From JAOUEA01 sp963810945 (GTDB lineage Bacteria > Actinomycetota > UBA4738 > HRBIN12): a stretch of 64,000 nt of DNA. The translations under genes and the position numbers were made by a program. The stretch spans positions 558,001 to 622,000 of the forward strand of contig CAWEPI010000004.1 of NCBI GenBank assembly GCA_963810945.1, read 5' to 3'. The notes under the pieces are model-generated. The model had not been told where the DNA came from and ran no database searches. It was given only the letters and a program-made list of their open reading frames with translations. Shown piece by piece: positions 47,223 through 56,613 of this stretch; the first letter of the stretch is position 1; every line of letters starts with the position of its first letter.

Positions 47223-47510
47223 TCAGTCCTCGTCGAACCCTATGGAGAAGAGCCGCTCCAGGTCGTGCTTGGAGAAGACCTGGAAGCTGATCAGGGTCTC
47301 CGTGCGCTCGACGCCCTCGACCTTGGCGATGCCCCCGGGGATCACGTCCGCGAGGAGCTCGTGCTGGGCTACGCGCACGATCGCGATCAGGTCGAACTCG
47401 CCCGCCACCGAGTAGACCTCGCTCACGCCGTCGATCTCGGCGATGGCCTGCGCGGCCTCGGAGATCTCGTCGATCTCGCACTGGATCAGCACGACGGCAT
47501 GCACGCTCAC
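47223..47510 (-). CDS. Stand-alone Lrp/AsnC ligand-binding (RAM) domain protein
   Basis: This is a 95-residue protein equal to the effector-binding half of Lrp/AsnC regulators: AVVLIQCEIDEISEAAQAIAEIDGV, VYSVAGEFDLIAIVRV and VERTETLISFQVF. The N-terminal helix-turn-helix is absent, so it cannot bind DNA by itself. Such proteins bind amino acids and may modulate full-length Lrp proteins. It lies 13 nt downstream of thiolase. Confidence 0.85.
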   Translation of the reverse strand: MSVHAVVLIQCEIDEISEAAQAIAEIDGVSEVYSVAGEFDLIAIVRVAQHELLADVIPGGIAKVEGVERTETLISFQVFSKHDLERLFSIGFDED

Positions 47511-47523
47511 GGAGGCTCCTTCG

Positions 47524-48697
47524 TTAGGCGCGTTCGAGGACGACGGCCAGACCTTGGCCGCCGCTGATGCAGAGTGTGGCGAGGCCGAGGGCGTGGCCTT
47601 GGGCCCGCATCTCGTAGGCCAGGCTCAGGATGATCCGCGCGCCGCTCATGCCGATCGGGTGGCCCACGGAGATGCCGCCCCCCTTCACGTTGAGCGTGTC
47701 GCGGTCGAACTTCAGCTCGCGCTCGCAGGCGATGACCTGCGCGGCGAAGGCCTCGTTGATCTCGATCACGCCCATGTCCGCGAGGGAGAGCCCGGTCGCC
47801 TCGAGCACCTTGTGGGTGGCCGGGACCGGACCGATCCCCATGATCTTGGGGTCGACGCCCGCCCAGCTCATGCCGATGATGCGCGCCAGGGGTTCGCGGC
47901 CCTCGGCGACGGCACGGGCCTCCGACATCACGACCATGGCGGCGGCGCCGTCGGTGAGTCCCGAGGAGTTCCCGGCCGTCACGCTGCCGCCGTCGCGGAA
48001 GACCGGCGCCAGCGCAGCGAGGGACTCCAGGGTGGTCTGCGGACGGACGTGTTCGTCCTCGGCGACCGTGACCGTCTCGCGCCCGACCGACGCGTCCACG
48101 GGGAACATCTCGGCCGCGCGGCGCTCCTTGCCCGAGGCGGCCTTCTGCTGGGACTCCAACGCGAAGGCGTCCTGCTCTTCGCGCGAGATGTCGTACATGT
48201 CGACGAGGTTCTCGGCGGTCTCGCCCATGATCAAGCCGCAGAGCGGGTCGAGGAGGCCGTCGCGGTACATCGCGTCCACGACCTCCGTGTTGCCGAGCCG
48301 GTACCCGAGCCGCATGTCCGGCAGCAGGTAGGGGACCCTCGTCATGTTCTCCATGCCACCGACGAGCACGACCTCGGCCTCCCCGAGCATGACCTGTTGG
48401 GCGCCGAGCTGGGTGGCCTTCATGCCCGAGCCGCACGCGATGTTGACGTTGTACGCGCTGACCGCCTGGGGGACGCCGGCGTGGATGCTCACCTGTCGGC
48501 CGGTGTTCGGACCGTTCCCGGCCTGCCGCGCATGGCCGAAGATGGTCTGCTCGACCTGATCGGCTCGTTACCCCCGACCGGCGGAGCGCCTCGACGGCGG
48601 CGAGCGTGCCCAACTCCACGGCCGTCGTCCCGGAGAAGGATCCCAGGAACCTGCCGATCGGCGTCCGCGCGCCTTCGAGGATCACGGCCCTGTCCAT
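47524..48697 (-). CDS. Acetyl-CoA acetyltransferase (thiolase), frameshifted
   Basis: This enzyme condenses two acetyl-CoA or cleaves acetoacetyl-CoA. The N-terminus AVILEGARTPIGRFLGSFSG is standard. One extra base at about 48561-48566 breaks the frame before VEQTIFGHARQAGNGPNTGRQ, after which the protein is intact: NIACGSGMKA has the nucleophilic cysteine, GGGISVGHPIGMSGAR the catalytic histidine, and CISGGQGLAVVLE the second cysteine. Corrected length is about 390 residues, normal for the family. ATG at 48697 has a leaderless -10. Confidence 0.9.
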
Positions 48698-48704
48698 GCC
48701 CGTC

Positions 48705-48710
48705 AGTCTA
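48705..48710 (-). promoter_or_regulatory. Leaderless -10 of thiolase gene
   Basis: TAGACT on the minus strand, 7 nt before the ATG at 48697. Confidence 0.5.
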
Positions 48711-48719
48711 GCGGGGGCG

Positions 48720-50379
48720 TCAGTCTCGCCTATGTGCGGGCGGGGGGAGGTCGGCGGCCCTCGCGCGCGCCAGGATCCGTGCGACGGCGGCGCCGCCGGC
48801 CACGGGCTCGGATGGCCACGGGCCGCTGCCGCCGCTGATCCGGGGCGGGTGGGCCGTCGAGCCACGACCGCACCGCCGCGAGCTCGTCGGCGCGCTCACG
48901 CGGACAGGGGAGCGACAGAGGGGGCGCCTCGGCCCGTTCCCCTGCCGGGGTCAAGGTGCCCCGGTGGAACATCAGCGCCAGCCCTTCCTGGGTGGTGAGA
49001 TGGAGGTCGTCGGCGCCCACGAGCCACGCATCCTGTCGCGTCCGCGCCAGGGCCTCCGCGAGGGCGCGCAAGCGGTCGCGCACGAGCGCGGCCTCCTCGT
49101 AGCGACCCTGGTCGGCCAGCCGGGACATCCGCGACTCGAGCGCTCCGAGGAGCTCGCCGGGGGAAACGGTCAGGGAGGAGACGAGCCTCCCGACGAGCTC
49201 TCCGTAGCGCTCGGGGTCGATGCGGCCGTCGCAGGGTGCGGGGCACCGGCCCATGTCCGCCAGCGCGCAGGGCGCGAAGCGGGTCGCGGCGCGCATCGTC
49301 TGCGTACAGCGGCGGATGGGCACGACCTCTTCGAGCGCCTCCTTCGCCAGACGTGCTCGGGCGCTGGTGCCGAACGGGTCCGAGGTAGAGGCAGCCGTCC
49401 GCGGGCTTGCTCGTGTAGACCACCTTGAGTCGTGGGAACGCTTCGGAGGGATCGAGCTTGAGGTAGGCGCTCCGGCGCCAGGTCTTGCCGCGCCGGTTGT
49501 ACTTCGGCTCGTGGTAGCCGATGAGCCGGGCCTCGAGCACGAGGGCCTCGAGCTCGCCCTCGCATCGGAGCCCCTCGACCGTGGCGACCTCGCCGAGGAG
49601 GTCCTCGATCTTCTTGCGGGCGTCGCCGTAGAAGTAGGACTTCACACGGGTGCGGATGTCCTTGGACTTCCCGACGTACAGGACGCTCCCGTCGCGCGCC
49701 TTGAAGAGGTAGACGCCGGGCGCATGGGGGAGGTGGTCGGCGAGGCGGATCTTGCCGAAGTGCGGTCGCCCGCGCGCGCGGCATGCCTCGCGCAGGTCGC
49801 CGAGCGTGAGGATGCCGAGCCGACCGCCGAGATCGAGGAGCCCGTGCAGGACCTCCGCGCACGCCTCGGCATCGTCCAACGCACGGTGGATCGGGGTCGC
49901 GCGCGTGCGGAAGTACTGCGCGAGCGTGCGCAGCTTCACGTTGGGCACGTCCGGCCAGACCACGCGGCGCGCGAGCTTGGCCGTGCACACGGGCGGTCCC
50001 GGGAGCAGCGGGTAGTCGAGCCTGCCCAGGTTCTCGTTCAGGAAGGAGAAGTCGAACCGCGCGTTGTGCGCCACGAAGACCGCGCCGCGCGCGAACTCGC
50101 AGAAGGCGGGGAGCACCTCCTCGATGGGGGGCTCGCCAGCCACCAGCTGGTCGCTGATGCCCGTGAGCTGGGCGATGAAGGGGGGATCGACGCGCCCGGA
50201 TCGACCAACGCCTGGAACACGCCGAGGCGCTCGCCGCCCCGGTAGGTCACCGCTCCGACCTCGGTGATGCGGCAATCCTTGGGAGAGCCGCCCGTCGTCT
50301 CCAGGTCGACGACGCAGAAGGTCACCTCCGAGAGCGGGATCCCTTCGTCGAGCGTGGTCTGGATGGGCTCGGCGAGCAC
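48720..50379 (-). CDS. DEDD exonuclease-GIY-YIG (UvrC/Cho-like) nuclease fusion, multiply frameshifted
   Basis: This two-part nuclease joins a DnaQ-like 3'-5' exonuclease to a UvrC-type GIY-YIG endonuclease, an actinobacterial architecture. The exonuclease has VVDLETTGG, AHNARFDFSFL and HRALDDAEA. The GIY-YIG domain has APGVYLFKARDGSVLYVGKS, and a UVR-like segment EEAALVRDRLRAL follows. Three single-base indels interrupt it: a G run at 50180-50185 is one base short, one extra base lies at about 49375, and one extra base at about 48825-48840 precedes the C-terminus GGAAVARILARARAADL. The start is probably GTG at 50379. The first two indels are well supported, the third less so. Confidence 0.8.
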
Positions 50380-50530
50380 CGCGCGCCTTTCGTTCGGAGG
50401 GGCCGAACGGGGAGGCCGACGATACCGAACAGGTGTTCGAGCGTCAAGTGCTGGGGACGGGGAAGAGCTGTCCACCGGCCCATGATGGGATGCGCCGGTG
50501 ACACGGCCGGGGGCGTCCCGATCGGGTCGG

Positions 50531-53500
50531 TCAGACCTTGAAGCGTTTCGCGGCCGTGCACGCCAGGTGGGTGGCGTCGCCTGCATAGGTGACCACGAGC
50601 TTGTAGCGACCGGCCTTGGGCCGTTTGAACTTCGCGAGGTACGAACCGGTCCCGTCCTTGACCTTCTTGAGCGACACGGTGCGCGCGCCGGCCTTCACGT
50701 AGCGCTTGCCCTTCTGCTTGAAGATGGCGACGGTCACCCGCATCCCGCCGACGGCGCCTCCGGTGAGCGTGCCCTTCGCGAGGAGACCTTTCTTCGTCTT
50801 GGCGACCGCGGCCTTCACCCTGGTGACCTGCTTGTCGTCGTTGCGGATCGTCCCGACGCCCTGCGTGTCCGTGAGGGTCGCCCCGGCTGCGCCGGTGAGG
50901 TTCACGACGAGGGTCTCATCCGGCTCGAACGTGGTGTCGCCCTGGATGGGCACGTCGATCGTCGCCGAGGTGTCGCCGGGGGCGAAGTTCAGCGTGGCGC
51001 CGCCGGCCGAGAAGTCGGAGCCCGCGGTCGCCGTGCCCGGCGCCGTGGTCCAATCGACCGAGGCCGCCACCTCGGTGGCGCCGGTGAGCGTCACGTGGAA
51101 CGTGGCGCTCGCGGTGCCTGCGTTGCCCTCGTCGAGGGTGACGTCGTCGATCGAGAGCGTGGGCTGCGCATCGTCGTTCGTGATCGTGCCGACGCCGTGC
51201 CCGTCGTTGACGGTCGCGTTCACGGCGTTGGACAGGTCGACGGCGAGGACCTCGTCGGTCTCGAAGACGGCGTCGCCGTTCACGTTCAGCGTGACGGTCT
51301 TCACCATCTCATCGGGCGGGAAGTTCACGGTGCCGCTCGCCGCGGTGAAGTCGGATCCGGCCGTGGCGCTCGTGCCGCTCGCCGTCCAGTCGACGGAGAC
51401 CGGCTTGCCGGACGGGTAGTCCAGGGACACGGTGAAGGCGAGGGGCGTGGTGCCGAGGTCGCCTTCACCCACGGCGACGTCGTTCACGGAGATCGAGACG
51501 GGTCCGTCGTCGTCGACGATCGTGCCGGTGCCCGAAGCGTCGGCGATCGAGGCGGACGCCACGTTGGAGAGCCCGACCGCGAAGGTCTCGTCGTTCTCGT
51601 CGAGGGTGTCGCCGATGTCGTTCACCGTGACCGTCTTCGCCGTCTGGCCGGGGGCGAAGGTCACGGTGCCACTCGCACCGGCGTAGTCCACACCGTCGAG
51701 GGCGGTGACGTCGCCCGTGGCCCAGTCCACCGTGATCGTCTGGTAGCTGGGGTTGGAGAGCGTGACCCCGAAGTCCGCGCCCTTGGGTCCGCCGTCCCCC
51801 TCGAAGACCGTCGCGTCGGAGATGCTGACCGACGGCAGGGGATCGTCGTTCGTGATCGTGCCCACCCCGAGGCCATCGGCGATCGTGGCACCGGAGGGGT
51901 TCGACAGGTCGACGTGGAACGCCTCGGTGGGTTCGTAGGTCAGGTCGCCGCTCACCGTCACCGTCACGGTGGCCGTGGTCTGTCCGGATGTGAAGGTGAG
52001 GGAACCCGAGCCTCCCGTGTAGTCCGACCCGGCCAACGCGGTCGCGTCCGATGTGGCCCAGTCGACGGATGCGGGGAGCGCGGTCGCGCCCGTCTTCGAC
52101 ACGGTGAAGGTCGCCGTCGTGGTTCCGGCGTCGCCCTCGCTGAGGGTGAGGTCGCCGACCGCGAGCGTCGGGGCGGCATCGTCGTTGAGGACCGTGCCGG
52201 TCCCTTGCCCGTCCGCCACCGTCGCGTTCGCGATGTTCGACAGGTCGACGGTGAAGGTCTCATCGGCCTCGAACGTCACGTCACCGCTCACGCTGAGGGA
52301 GATGCTCTTCGTGGTCTGGCCGGGGGTGAACGTGAGGGTCCCGCTGGCCCCCGCGTAGTCGGAACCGGCCCGTGCGGTGGCGTCGTTCGTCGTCCAGTCC
52401 ACGGAGACGGTCTTGCCGCTCGGCGCGTCGAGGGAAACGGTGAACGTCGCGAGGGACGTGCCGGCATCGCCCTCGGCCTGCGAGAGGTCGCTCACGCTGA
52501 GGGCGGCGGGCGCATCATCGTCGGTGATCGTGCCGACGCCCTGGCCGTCCTGGATCGTGGCGTGCAGGGGGTTCGTCAGGTCCACCGTGAAGGTTTCGTC
52601 GAACTCGTCGAGCGCGTCGCCCTTGACCGCCACGCTCACGGTCTTCGAGGTCTGGCCCGGCGTGAAGGTGAGCGAACCGCCGGCCGTGGTGTAGTCGGCG
52701 CCGGGCGAGGCGCTCGCGGACGTGGTCGTCCAGTCGACGGTCACGGTGCGGCCGCTCGCTCGGTCGAGCGAGACCGTGAACACAGCGTTGGTCGAGCCGG
52801 CGTTGCCCTCGATCGTGCTCACGTCGTCGACCGAGATGCCGGGTTGCGGATCGTCGTCCATGATGGTCCCCGCGCCGAGGCTGTCGGCGATCGATGCGTT
52901 CACGGGCGCCGAGAGATCCACGGAGAAGGTCTCGTCGCCCTCGTTGAGGACGTCGCCGATGACGCTCACGGAGACGACCTTCGAGGTCTGGCCCGGGGCG
53001 AAGGTCAGGGTGCCACCCCCGGCCGTGTAGTCCGGCCCCGCGGTGGCGGTGCCATCGGTGGTCGTCCAGTTCACGCTGACGGTCTTGCCGCTCGCGCTGC
53101 TGAGCGAGAGGGTGAAGTCGGCGTTCGCCGTGCCCGCGTTGCCTTCGAGGACGCTCGCGTCGGTGACGCCGATGGACGGGGCGGGGTCGTCGTCGGTGAT
53201 GGTGCCGAGGCCCTGGTTGTCGGCGATCGTCACATCGACCGGGTTCGTGAGGTCCACGGTGTACGTCTCGTTCACCTCGTCGATCGTGTCGCCGAGGACG
53301 GAGACACCCACCGTCTTGCTGGTCTGGCCCGGGGGGAAGGTGACGGTGCCGGTCGCGGCGACGTAGTCCGCGCCGGCCGATGCGGTGCCCGCCGTGGTCG
53401 TCCAGTCGACGGAGACGGTCTGCCCGCTCGTCGTCCCCAGGGTGACGGTGAACGACGCGGTCGTGCTCCCGGCGTTACCCTCGGCCGTGGTGGCGTCCGC

Positions 53501-54622
53501 GATGCTCAACGAGGTCACGGCGTCGTCGTTCGTGATCGTCCCGGTGCCGGCCGAGCCCACGGTCGCGTTCACGGGCGTGTTCAGGGTGAGGGAGAAGGTC
53601 TCGTCCGCCTCGTTGGTGCTGTCGCCCTTCACGGGCACGTTCACCGTCTTCGTGGTCTGGCCCGCGGTGAACGTGAGGGTGCCTGAGGTCGTCGTGTAGT
53701 CGGAGCCGGCGGTCGCGGTGCCGTCGGCGGTCGCGTACTTCACCGTGACCGTCTGCGCGGAGGACCGGCTGAGGGAGACCGTGAAGGCGGCGTTGGCCGT
53801 GCCGGAGTTCCCCTCCACTTTGATGACGTTGTTGACGCTGACCACCGGGCCCGCGTCGTCGTTCACGATCGTGCCCGTCCCGTTGCGGCTCGCGGCGTAG
53901 CTCAGGTTCGAGGCGCCGAACAGGCGGACGGTGTAGGTCTCGTTCGTCTCCACCGCCACGTCCCCGACCACCGGCACGTTCACGATCTTCGAGGTCTCGC
54001 CCGTGGCGAACGTGACGCTGCCGGACTTCGACGTGAAGTCCGAGCCCGACGTCGCCGTGCCGCTCTGGGTGAAGTAGCTCACCGAGGAGGTGCGTCCGCT
54101 CGCGGTGCTGAGGGAGATCGTGAAGGCCTGGTTCGCGGTGCCGGTGTTCCCCTCGTTCTGGCTGACGCTGTTGATCGCGACGACGGGCGCCGGGTCGTTG
54201 TCGTTGATCGTCCCGGTGGCCGTCGCCGTGCCCAAGGTGCCCACCGAGGGGCTCGAGAGCGTGACGGTGAAGGTCTCGTTGCTCTCGTCGAGGAGATCGC
54301 CGACGATCGGCACGCTCACGGTGGCGCACTGGCAGCCCGCCGCGGGGAGGCTCGCGGTGCTGCTGGACGCGGTGTAGTCGGCGGGGGCGGTCGCCGTCCC
54401 GTTCGCCGTGGCCCAGTGGACGGTCTCGGCCGCGGTGCCGCCCGTGTACGTGACGTTGAAGCTGAGGGTCGCGGTGGCGTTCGTCTCGGTGATCGAGGCG
54501 TTCGCGATGCTGGTGACCTGCCCGGCGGCCTGCGCGGGGACGGCCGGCCAGCCGATGACCACGACGAGGGTGGAGAGCAGCGCCGCCGCTACGCGTCCCA
54601 GCGTCCGCCACATCCTCGCCAT
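50531..54622 (-). CDS. Giant secreted Calx-beta repeat protein
   Basis: This is a 1363-residue exported protein. A signal peptide (1 to about 32, ending VPAQAAG) is followed by eleven Calx-beta domains of about 110-113 residues (about 35-1263). Each has an EGNAG/EGDAG-type turn near its start, a DWTT or DWAT strand, FxPGQTSKTVxVxVxGD in the middle and GxGTIxxDD at the end. The acidic residues bind Ca2+ in known Calx-beta folds. A different basic C-terminal domain of about 100 residues (rich in Lys, with RYKLVVTYAGD) ends the protein and may anchor it to the wall; no LPxTG motif is seen. A GGAAGG ribosome-binding site precedes the ATG. It lies downstream of the heptose genes. Confidence 0.9.
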   Translation of the reverse strand: MARMWRTLGRVAAALLSTLVVVIGWPAVPAQAAGQVTSIANASITETNATATLSFNVTYTGGTAAETVHWATANGTATAPADYTASSSTASLPAAGCQCATVSVPIVGDLLDESNETFTVTLSSPSVGTLGTATATGTINDNDPAPVVAINSVSQNEGNTGTANQAFTISLSTASGRTSSVSYFTQSGTATSGSDFTSKSGSVTFATGETSKIVNVPVVGDVAVETNETYTVRLFGASNLSYAASRNGTGTIVNDDAGPVVSVNNVIKVEGNSGTANAAFTVSLSRSSAQTVTVKYATADGTATAGSDYTTTSGTLTFTAGQTTKTVNVPVKGDSTNEADETFSLTLNTPVNATVGSAGTGTITNDDAVTSLSIADATTAEGNAGSTTASFTVTLGTTSGQTVSVDWTTTAGTASAGADYVAATGTVTFPPGQTSKTVGVSVLGDTIDEVNETYTVDLTNPVDVTIADNQGLGTITDDDPAPSIGVTDASVLEGNAGTANADFTLSLSSASGKTVSVNWTTTDGTATAGPDYTAGGGTLTFAPGQTSKVVSVSVIGDVLNEGDETFSVDLSAPVNASIADSLGAGTIMDDDPQPGISVDDVSTIEGNAGSTNAVFTVSLDRASGRTVTVDWTTTSASASPGADYTTAGGSLTFTPGQTSKTVSVAVKGDALDEFDETFTVDLTNPLHATIQDGQGVGTITDDDAPAALSVSDLSQAEGDAGTSLATFTVSLDAPSGKTVSVDWTTNDATARAGSDYAGASGTLTFTPGQTTKSISLSVSGDVTFEADETFTVDLSNIANATVADGQGTGTVLNDDAAPTLAVGDLTLSEGDAGTTTATFTVSKTGATALPASVDWATSDATALAGSDYTGGSGSLTFTSGQTTATVTVTVSGDLTYEPTEAFHVDLSNPSGATIADGLGVGTITNDDPLPSVSISDATVFEGDGGPKGADFGVTLSNPSYQTITVDWATGDVTALDGVDYAGASGTVTFAPGQTAKTVTVNDIGDTLDENDETFAVGLSNVASASIADASGTGTIVDDDGPVSISVNDVAVGEGDLGTTPLAFTVSLDYPSGKPVSVDWTASGTSATAGSDFTAASGTVNFPPDEMVKTVTLNVNGDAVFETDEVLAVDLSNAVNATVNDGHGVGTITNDDAQPTLSIDDVTLDEGNAGTASATFHVTLTGATEVAASVDWTTAPGTATAGSDFSAGGATLNFAPGDTSATIDVPIQGDTTFEPDETLVVNLTGAAGATLTDTQGVGTIRNDDKQVTRVKAAVAKTKKGLLAKGTLTGGAVGGMRVTVAIFKQKGKRYVKAGARTVSLKKVKDGTGSYLAKFKRPKAGRYKLVVTYAGDATHLACTAAKRFKV
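50833..54520 (-). repeat. Eleven tandem Calx-beta coding repeats
   Basis: The repeat units are about 330-340 nt each and diverged at the protein level, with the strongest conservation around the GTITNDD and FTPGQTSKTV segments. I count eleven by their GTI-x-x-DD ends. Such regions are prone to recombination and misassembly, so the copy number should be treated with care. Confidence 0.8.
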
Positions 54623-54758
54623 GCATCCTTCCTCGTCGTGACCGGGCCTCGTGCCTCGGCGTGCATCCCTCTGCTGCCTGACATATCGGTCGTGTCGCTC
54701 CGGTGCTGGATGGAGGGAATGAGGCAGAACGCCCTACCGCGAACGGGGTACCGTCCCT

Positions 54759-54779
54759 CGGTTGGGGGACCCCCGACCG
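54759..54779 (-). terminator. Possible hairpin after gmhA
   Basis: An inverted repeat (CGGTTGGGGG against CCCCCGACCG, one wobble pair, very small loop) lies just downstream of gmhA and upstream of the Calx-beta gene. It could end the heptose operon. No T-tract. Confidence 0.3.
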
Positions 54780-54783
54780 ACCC

Positions 54784-55380
54784 TCAGGAACGGGGGTAGA
54801 GCGCGTCCTCGACCAGGGACGCGAGCAATTGCTCGACGGCCAGATGGCACTCCTGGATGTGGGCCGTGACGGTTGAGGGCACCCGGATCGCGACGTCGCA
54901 CGCGGGCCCGAGCGCGCCGCCGGAGGCACCCGTCAGGCCGATCACGCGCACATCTTGGCCGCGCGCCTGCTCGGCCGCCCGGACCACGTTGGCCGAGTTC
55001 CCGCTCGTGGAGATCGCGATCAGGGCGTCGCCCGGGCGTCCGAGCGACGAGACCTGGCGGGCGAACACGCCCTCGATGCCGAAGTCGTTGGCGATGGCGG
55101 TGAGGAGGGAGGTATCGGTCGTGAGGGCGATCGCCGGGATCGACGGTCGCGGGTTGTCGATCGTCAGCGTGCTCACGAACTCCGTGGCGAGGTGCTGGGC
55201 GTCGGCGGCGCTCCCACCGTTCCCGCAGATCATCAGCTTCCCGCCCCCGCGCAGGCAGGTGGTCAGCATCTCTGCCGCGGCGGCGACATCCTCGAGGCAT
55301 CCGGCCTCCACCTGCAGGACCGTCTGCGCGGTGGCGTGCAGGTATGCGCGTGCGCGGGCGCGGACCTCGTCGGGGTTCAA
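54784..55380 (-). CDS. gmhA: Sedoheptulose-7-phosphate isomerase
   Basis: This SIS-domain enzyme converts sedoheptulose 7-phosphate to D-glycero-D-manno-heptose 7-phosphate, the first step of activated heptose synthesis. It has 198 residues, with LMICGNGGSAADAQHLATEF, the IPAIALTTDTSLLTAIAND loop, IAISTSGNSANVV and TAHIQECHLAVEQLL, all typical of GmhA. The TTG start overlaps the stop of the 45-residue gene before it (TGATTGA), indicating coupled translation with the kinase operon. Confidence 0.93.
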   Translation of the reverse strand: MNPDEVRARARAYLHATAQTVLQVEAGCLEDVAAAAEMLTTCLRGGGKLMICGNGGSAADAQHLATEFVSTLTIDNPRPSIPAIALTTDTSLLTAIANDFGIEGVFARQVSSLGRPGDALIAISTSGNSANVVRAAEQARGQDVRVIGLTGASGGALGPACDVAIRVPSTVTAHIQECHLAVEQLLASLVEDALYPRS

Positions 55381-55514
55381 TCAGCCTCCTCTCGGACCTG
55401 CGCCGAGATGATAGACGCGGCCTCCCGCAGGTCGCGGGCGATCAGGTCGGGGGCCGAGCCCGACGCCAACGCGACCGTGCCGTCGCGGTCGAGGAGGACG
55501 AACCGGCGGCTCAC
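55377..55514 (-). CDS. 45-residue coupled ORF with HAD-like motif I
   Basis: This small gene starts with GTG overlapping the heptose-kinase stop (GTGA) and ends overlapping the gmhA start. Its N-terminus RFVLLDRDGTV matches motif I (DxDGT) of HAD phosphatases such as the heptose-bisphosphate phosphatase GmhB, which would be expected in this pathway. However, the protein stops after 45 residues and the rest does not resemble GmhB. It may be a remnant of gmhB kept for translational coupling, or a distinct small protein. The coupling at both ends argues that it is translated. Confidence 0.5.
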   Translation of the reverse strand: MSRRFVLLDRDGTVALASGSAPDLIARDLREAASIISAQVREEAD

Positions 55515-56554
55515 GAAGGAGCCCAGACGGCGTCCGCGCGGCGGGCCCGGACCCCGTCGGGCCACAGGACGAAGGGCGCGAACTGTCCACCCAGGCGTTC
55601 GAGCGACTCGCGCACGGCGCCCTGGCGTTCGGGGAGGCAGTAGAGCAACAGGTAGCCGCCTCCGCCGGCACCGCAGATCTTCCCCCCGCTCGCGCCCGCC
55701 TCCTGCGCGTGCGCCAGCATCGCGTCGATGGGGGTGTGCTCCGCGATGTGCGGGTTGATCCGCTTCTTGGCCTCGAAGGCGTCGCGGAGCATCGTCCCCA
55801 ACCGATCGGGATCTCCGGCCTCCAGGGCGTCGCGCATCGCGTAGGCCATCTCCGACAGCTGCTTCATCCCGAGCTGGGCCTCCTCGCGCCCGCTCCGGTA
55901 CAGGGCGATCTGCGCGTCGATCAGCCCCGCGTTGCGGCGGACGTATCCCGTGTAGCACAGCAGGAGGTTGGCGCGCAGGCGTGCGAGGACGGCGTCGTCG
56001 ACGCGGACCGGGCTCACGCTTACCCCGGCGCCGGCGAACTCGATCAGGTTGAGCCCGCCGTGAGCCGCCGCGTACTGATCCTGCCAGCCCCCGCTGATGC
56101 CGAGATCCTCGCGCTCGATCGCGTAGGTCAGGCGCGCGAGCTCGTCGGCCGAGTAATCGTGCGTGCCCAGCATCGCGAGCCCGGCGGCGATCGCGGTGAC
56201 GAGCGCGGAGGATCCGCCGAGGCCGCTGCCGGCCGGGGCTTCGGACTCGATGTCCATGTCGATGCCACCGTCGAGACCGATCCGGTCGATCGCGGCCTTG
56301 GCCAGGTCCATCACCCCGTCGTACTCAGGGCCCTCGTCGAGGTGATAGTGGACGAGTTGTCCGAGGTCGAGGGAGCGGACCCGGACCTCGCGGTCGGTCC
56401 TCGGCGTGATCGTGACGCGCACGAAGTGGTCGATCGTCGAGGAGAGCACCGCGCCTCCGTGCTCCTCGTACCAGTGCGGGAAGTCGGTCCCGCCGCCCAC
56501 GAAGCTGATGCGTAGAGGTGCGGCGGCTCGGATCGGCGTCGGGTCGAAGGGCAT
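55511..56554 (-). CDS. hddA: D-glycero-D-manno-heptose 7-phosphate kinase (GHMP family)
   Basis: This is a 347-residue GHMP kinase that phosphorylates heptose 7-phosphate at C1. The N-terminal APLRISFVGGGTDFPHWYEEHGG, the ATP-binding PAGSGLGGSSALVTAI (about 107-122), GISGGWQDQYAAAHGG, and the C-terminal GASGGKICGAGGGGYLLLY are the HddA form of the family. It heads the operon hddA, small ORF, gmhA. GDP- or ADP-activated heptose from this route decorates S-layer or other surface glycans in Gram-positive bacteria. A TAGACT hexamer lies 9 nt before the ATG. Confidence 0.92.
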   Translation of the reverse strand: MPFDPTPIRAAAPLRISFVGGGTDFPHWYEEHGGAVLSSTIDHFVRVTITPRTDREVRVRSLDLGQLVHYHLDEGPEYDGVMDLAKAAIDRIGLDGGIDMDIESEAPAGSGLGGSSALVTAIAAGLAMLGTHDYSADELARLTYAIEREDLGISGGWQDQYAAAHGGLNLIEFAGAGVSVSPVRVDDAVLARLRANLLLCYTGYVRRNAGLIDAQIALYRSGREEAQLGMKQLSEMAYAMRDALEAGDPDRLGTMLRDAFEAKKRINPHIAEHTPIDAMLAHAQEAGASGGKICGAGGGGYLLLYCLPERQGAVRESLERLGGQFAPFVLWPDGVRARRADAVWAPS

Positions 56555-56563
56555 CGCCGGGCC

Positions 56564-56569
56564 AGTCTA
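56564..56569 (-). promoter_or_regulatory. Candidate -10 of the heptose operon
   Basis: TAGACT on the minus strand, 9 nt before the hddA ATG, predicting a leader of only a few bases. Confidence 0.35.
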
Positions 56570-56613
56570 GGGGACGCGTCCGGCCGATCGTCGCGGACGG
56601 GGTGGGCGCCGGA

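Noticed and set aside
50498..53686. A 1062-codon open frame on the plus strand opposite the Calx-beta gene
   Set aside because: It has Arg/Gly/Val/Asp-rich composition with no motif, follows the repeat period of the opposite gene, and lacks a ribosome-binding site. It is an antisense by-product of high GC and repeats.
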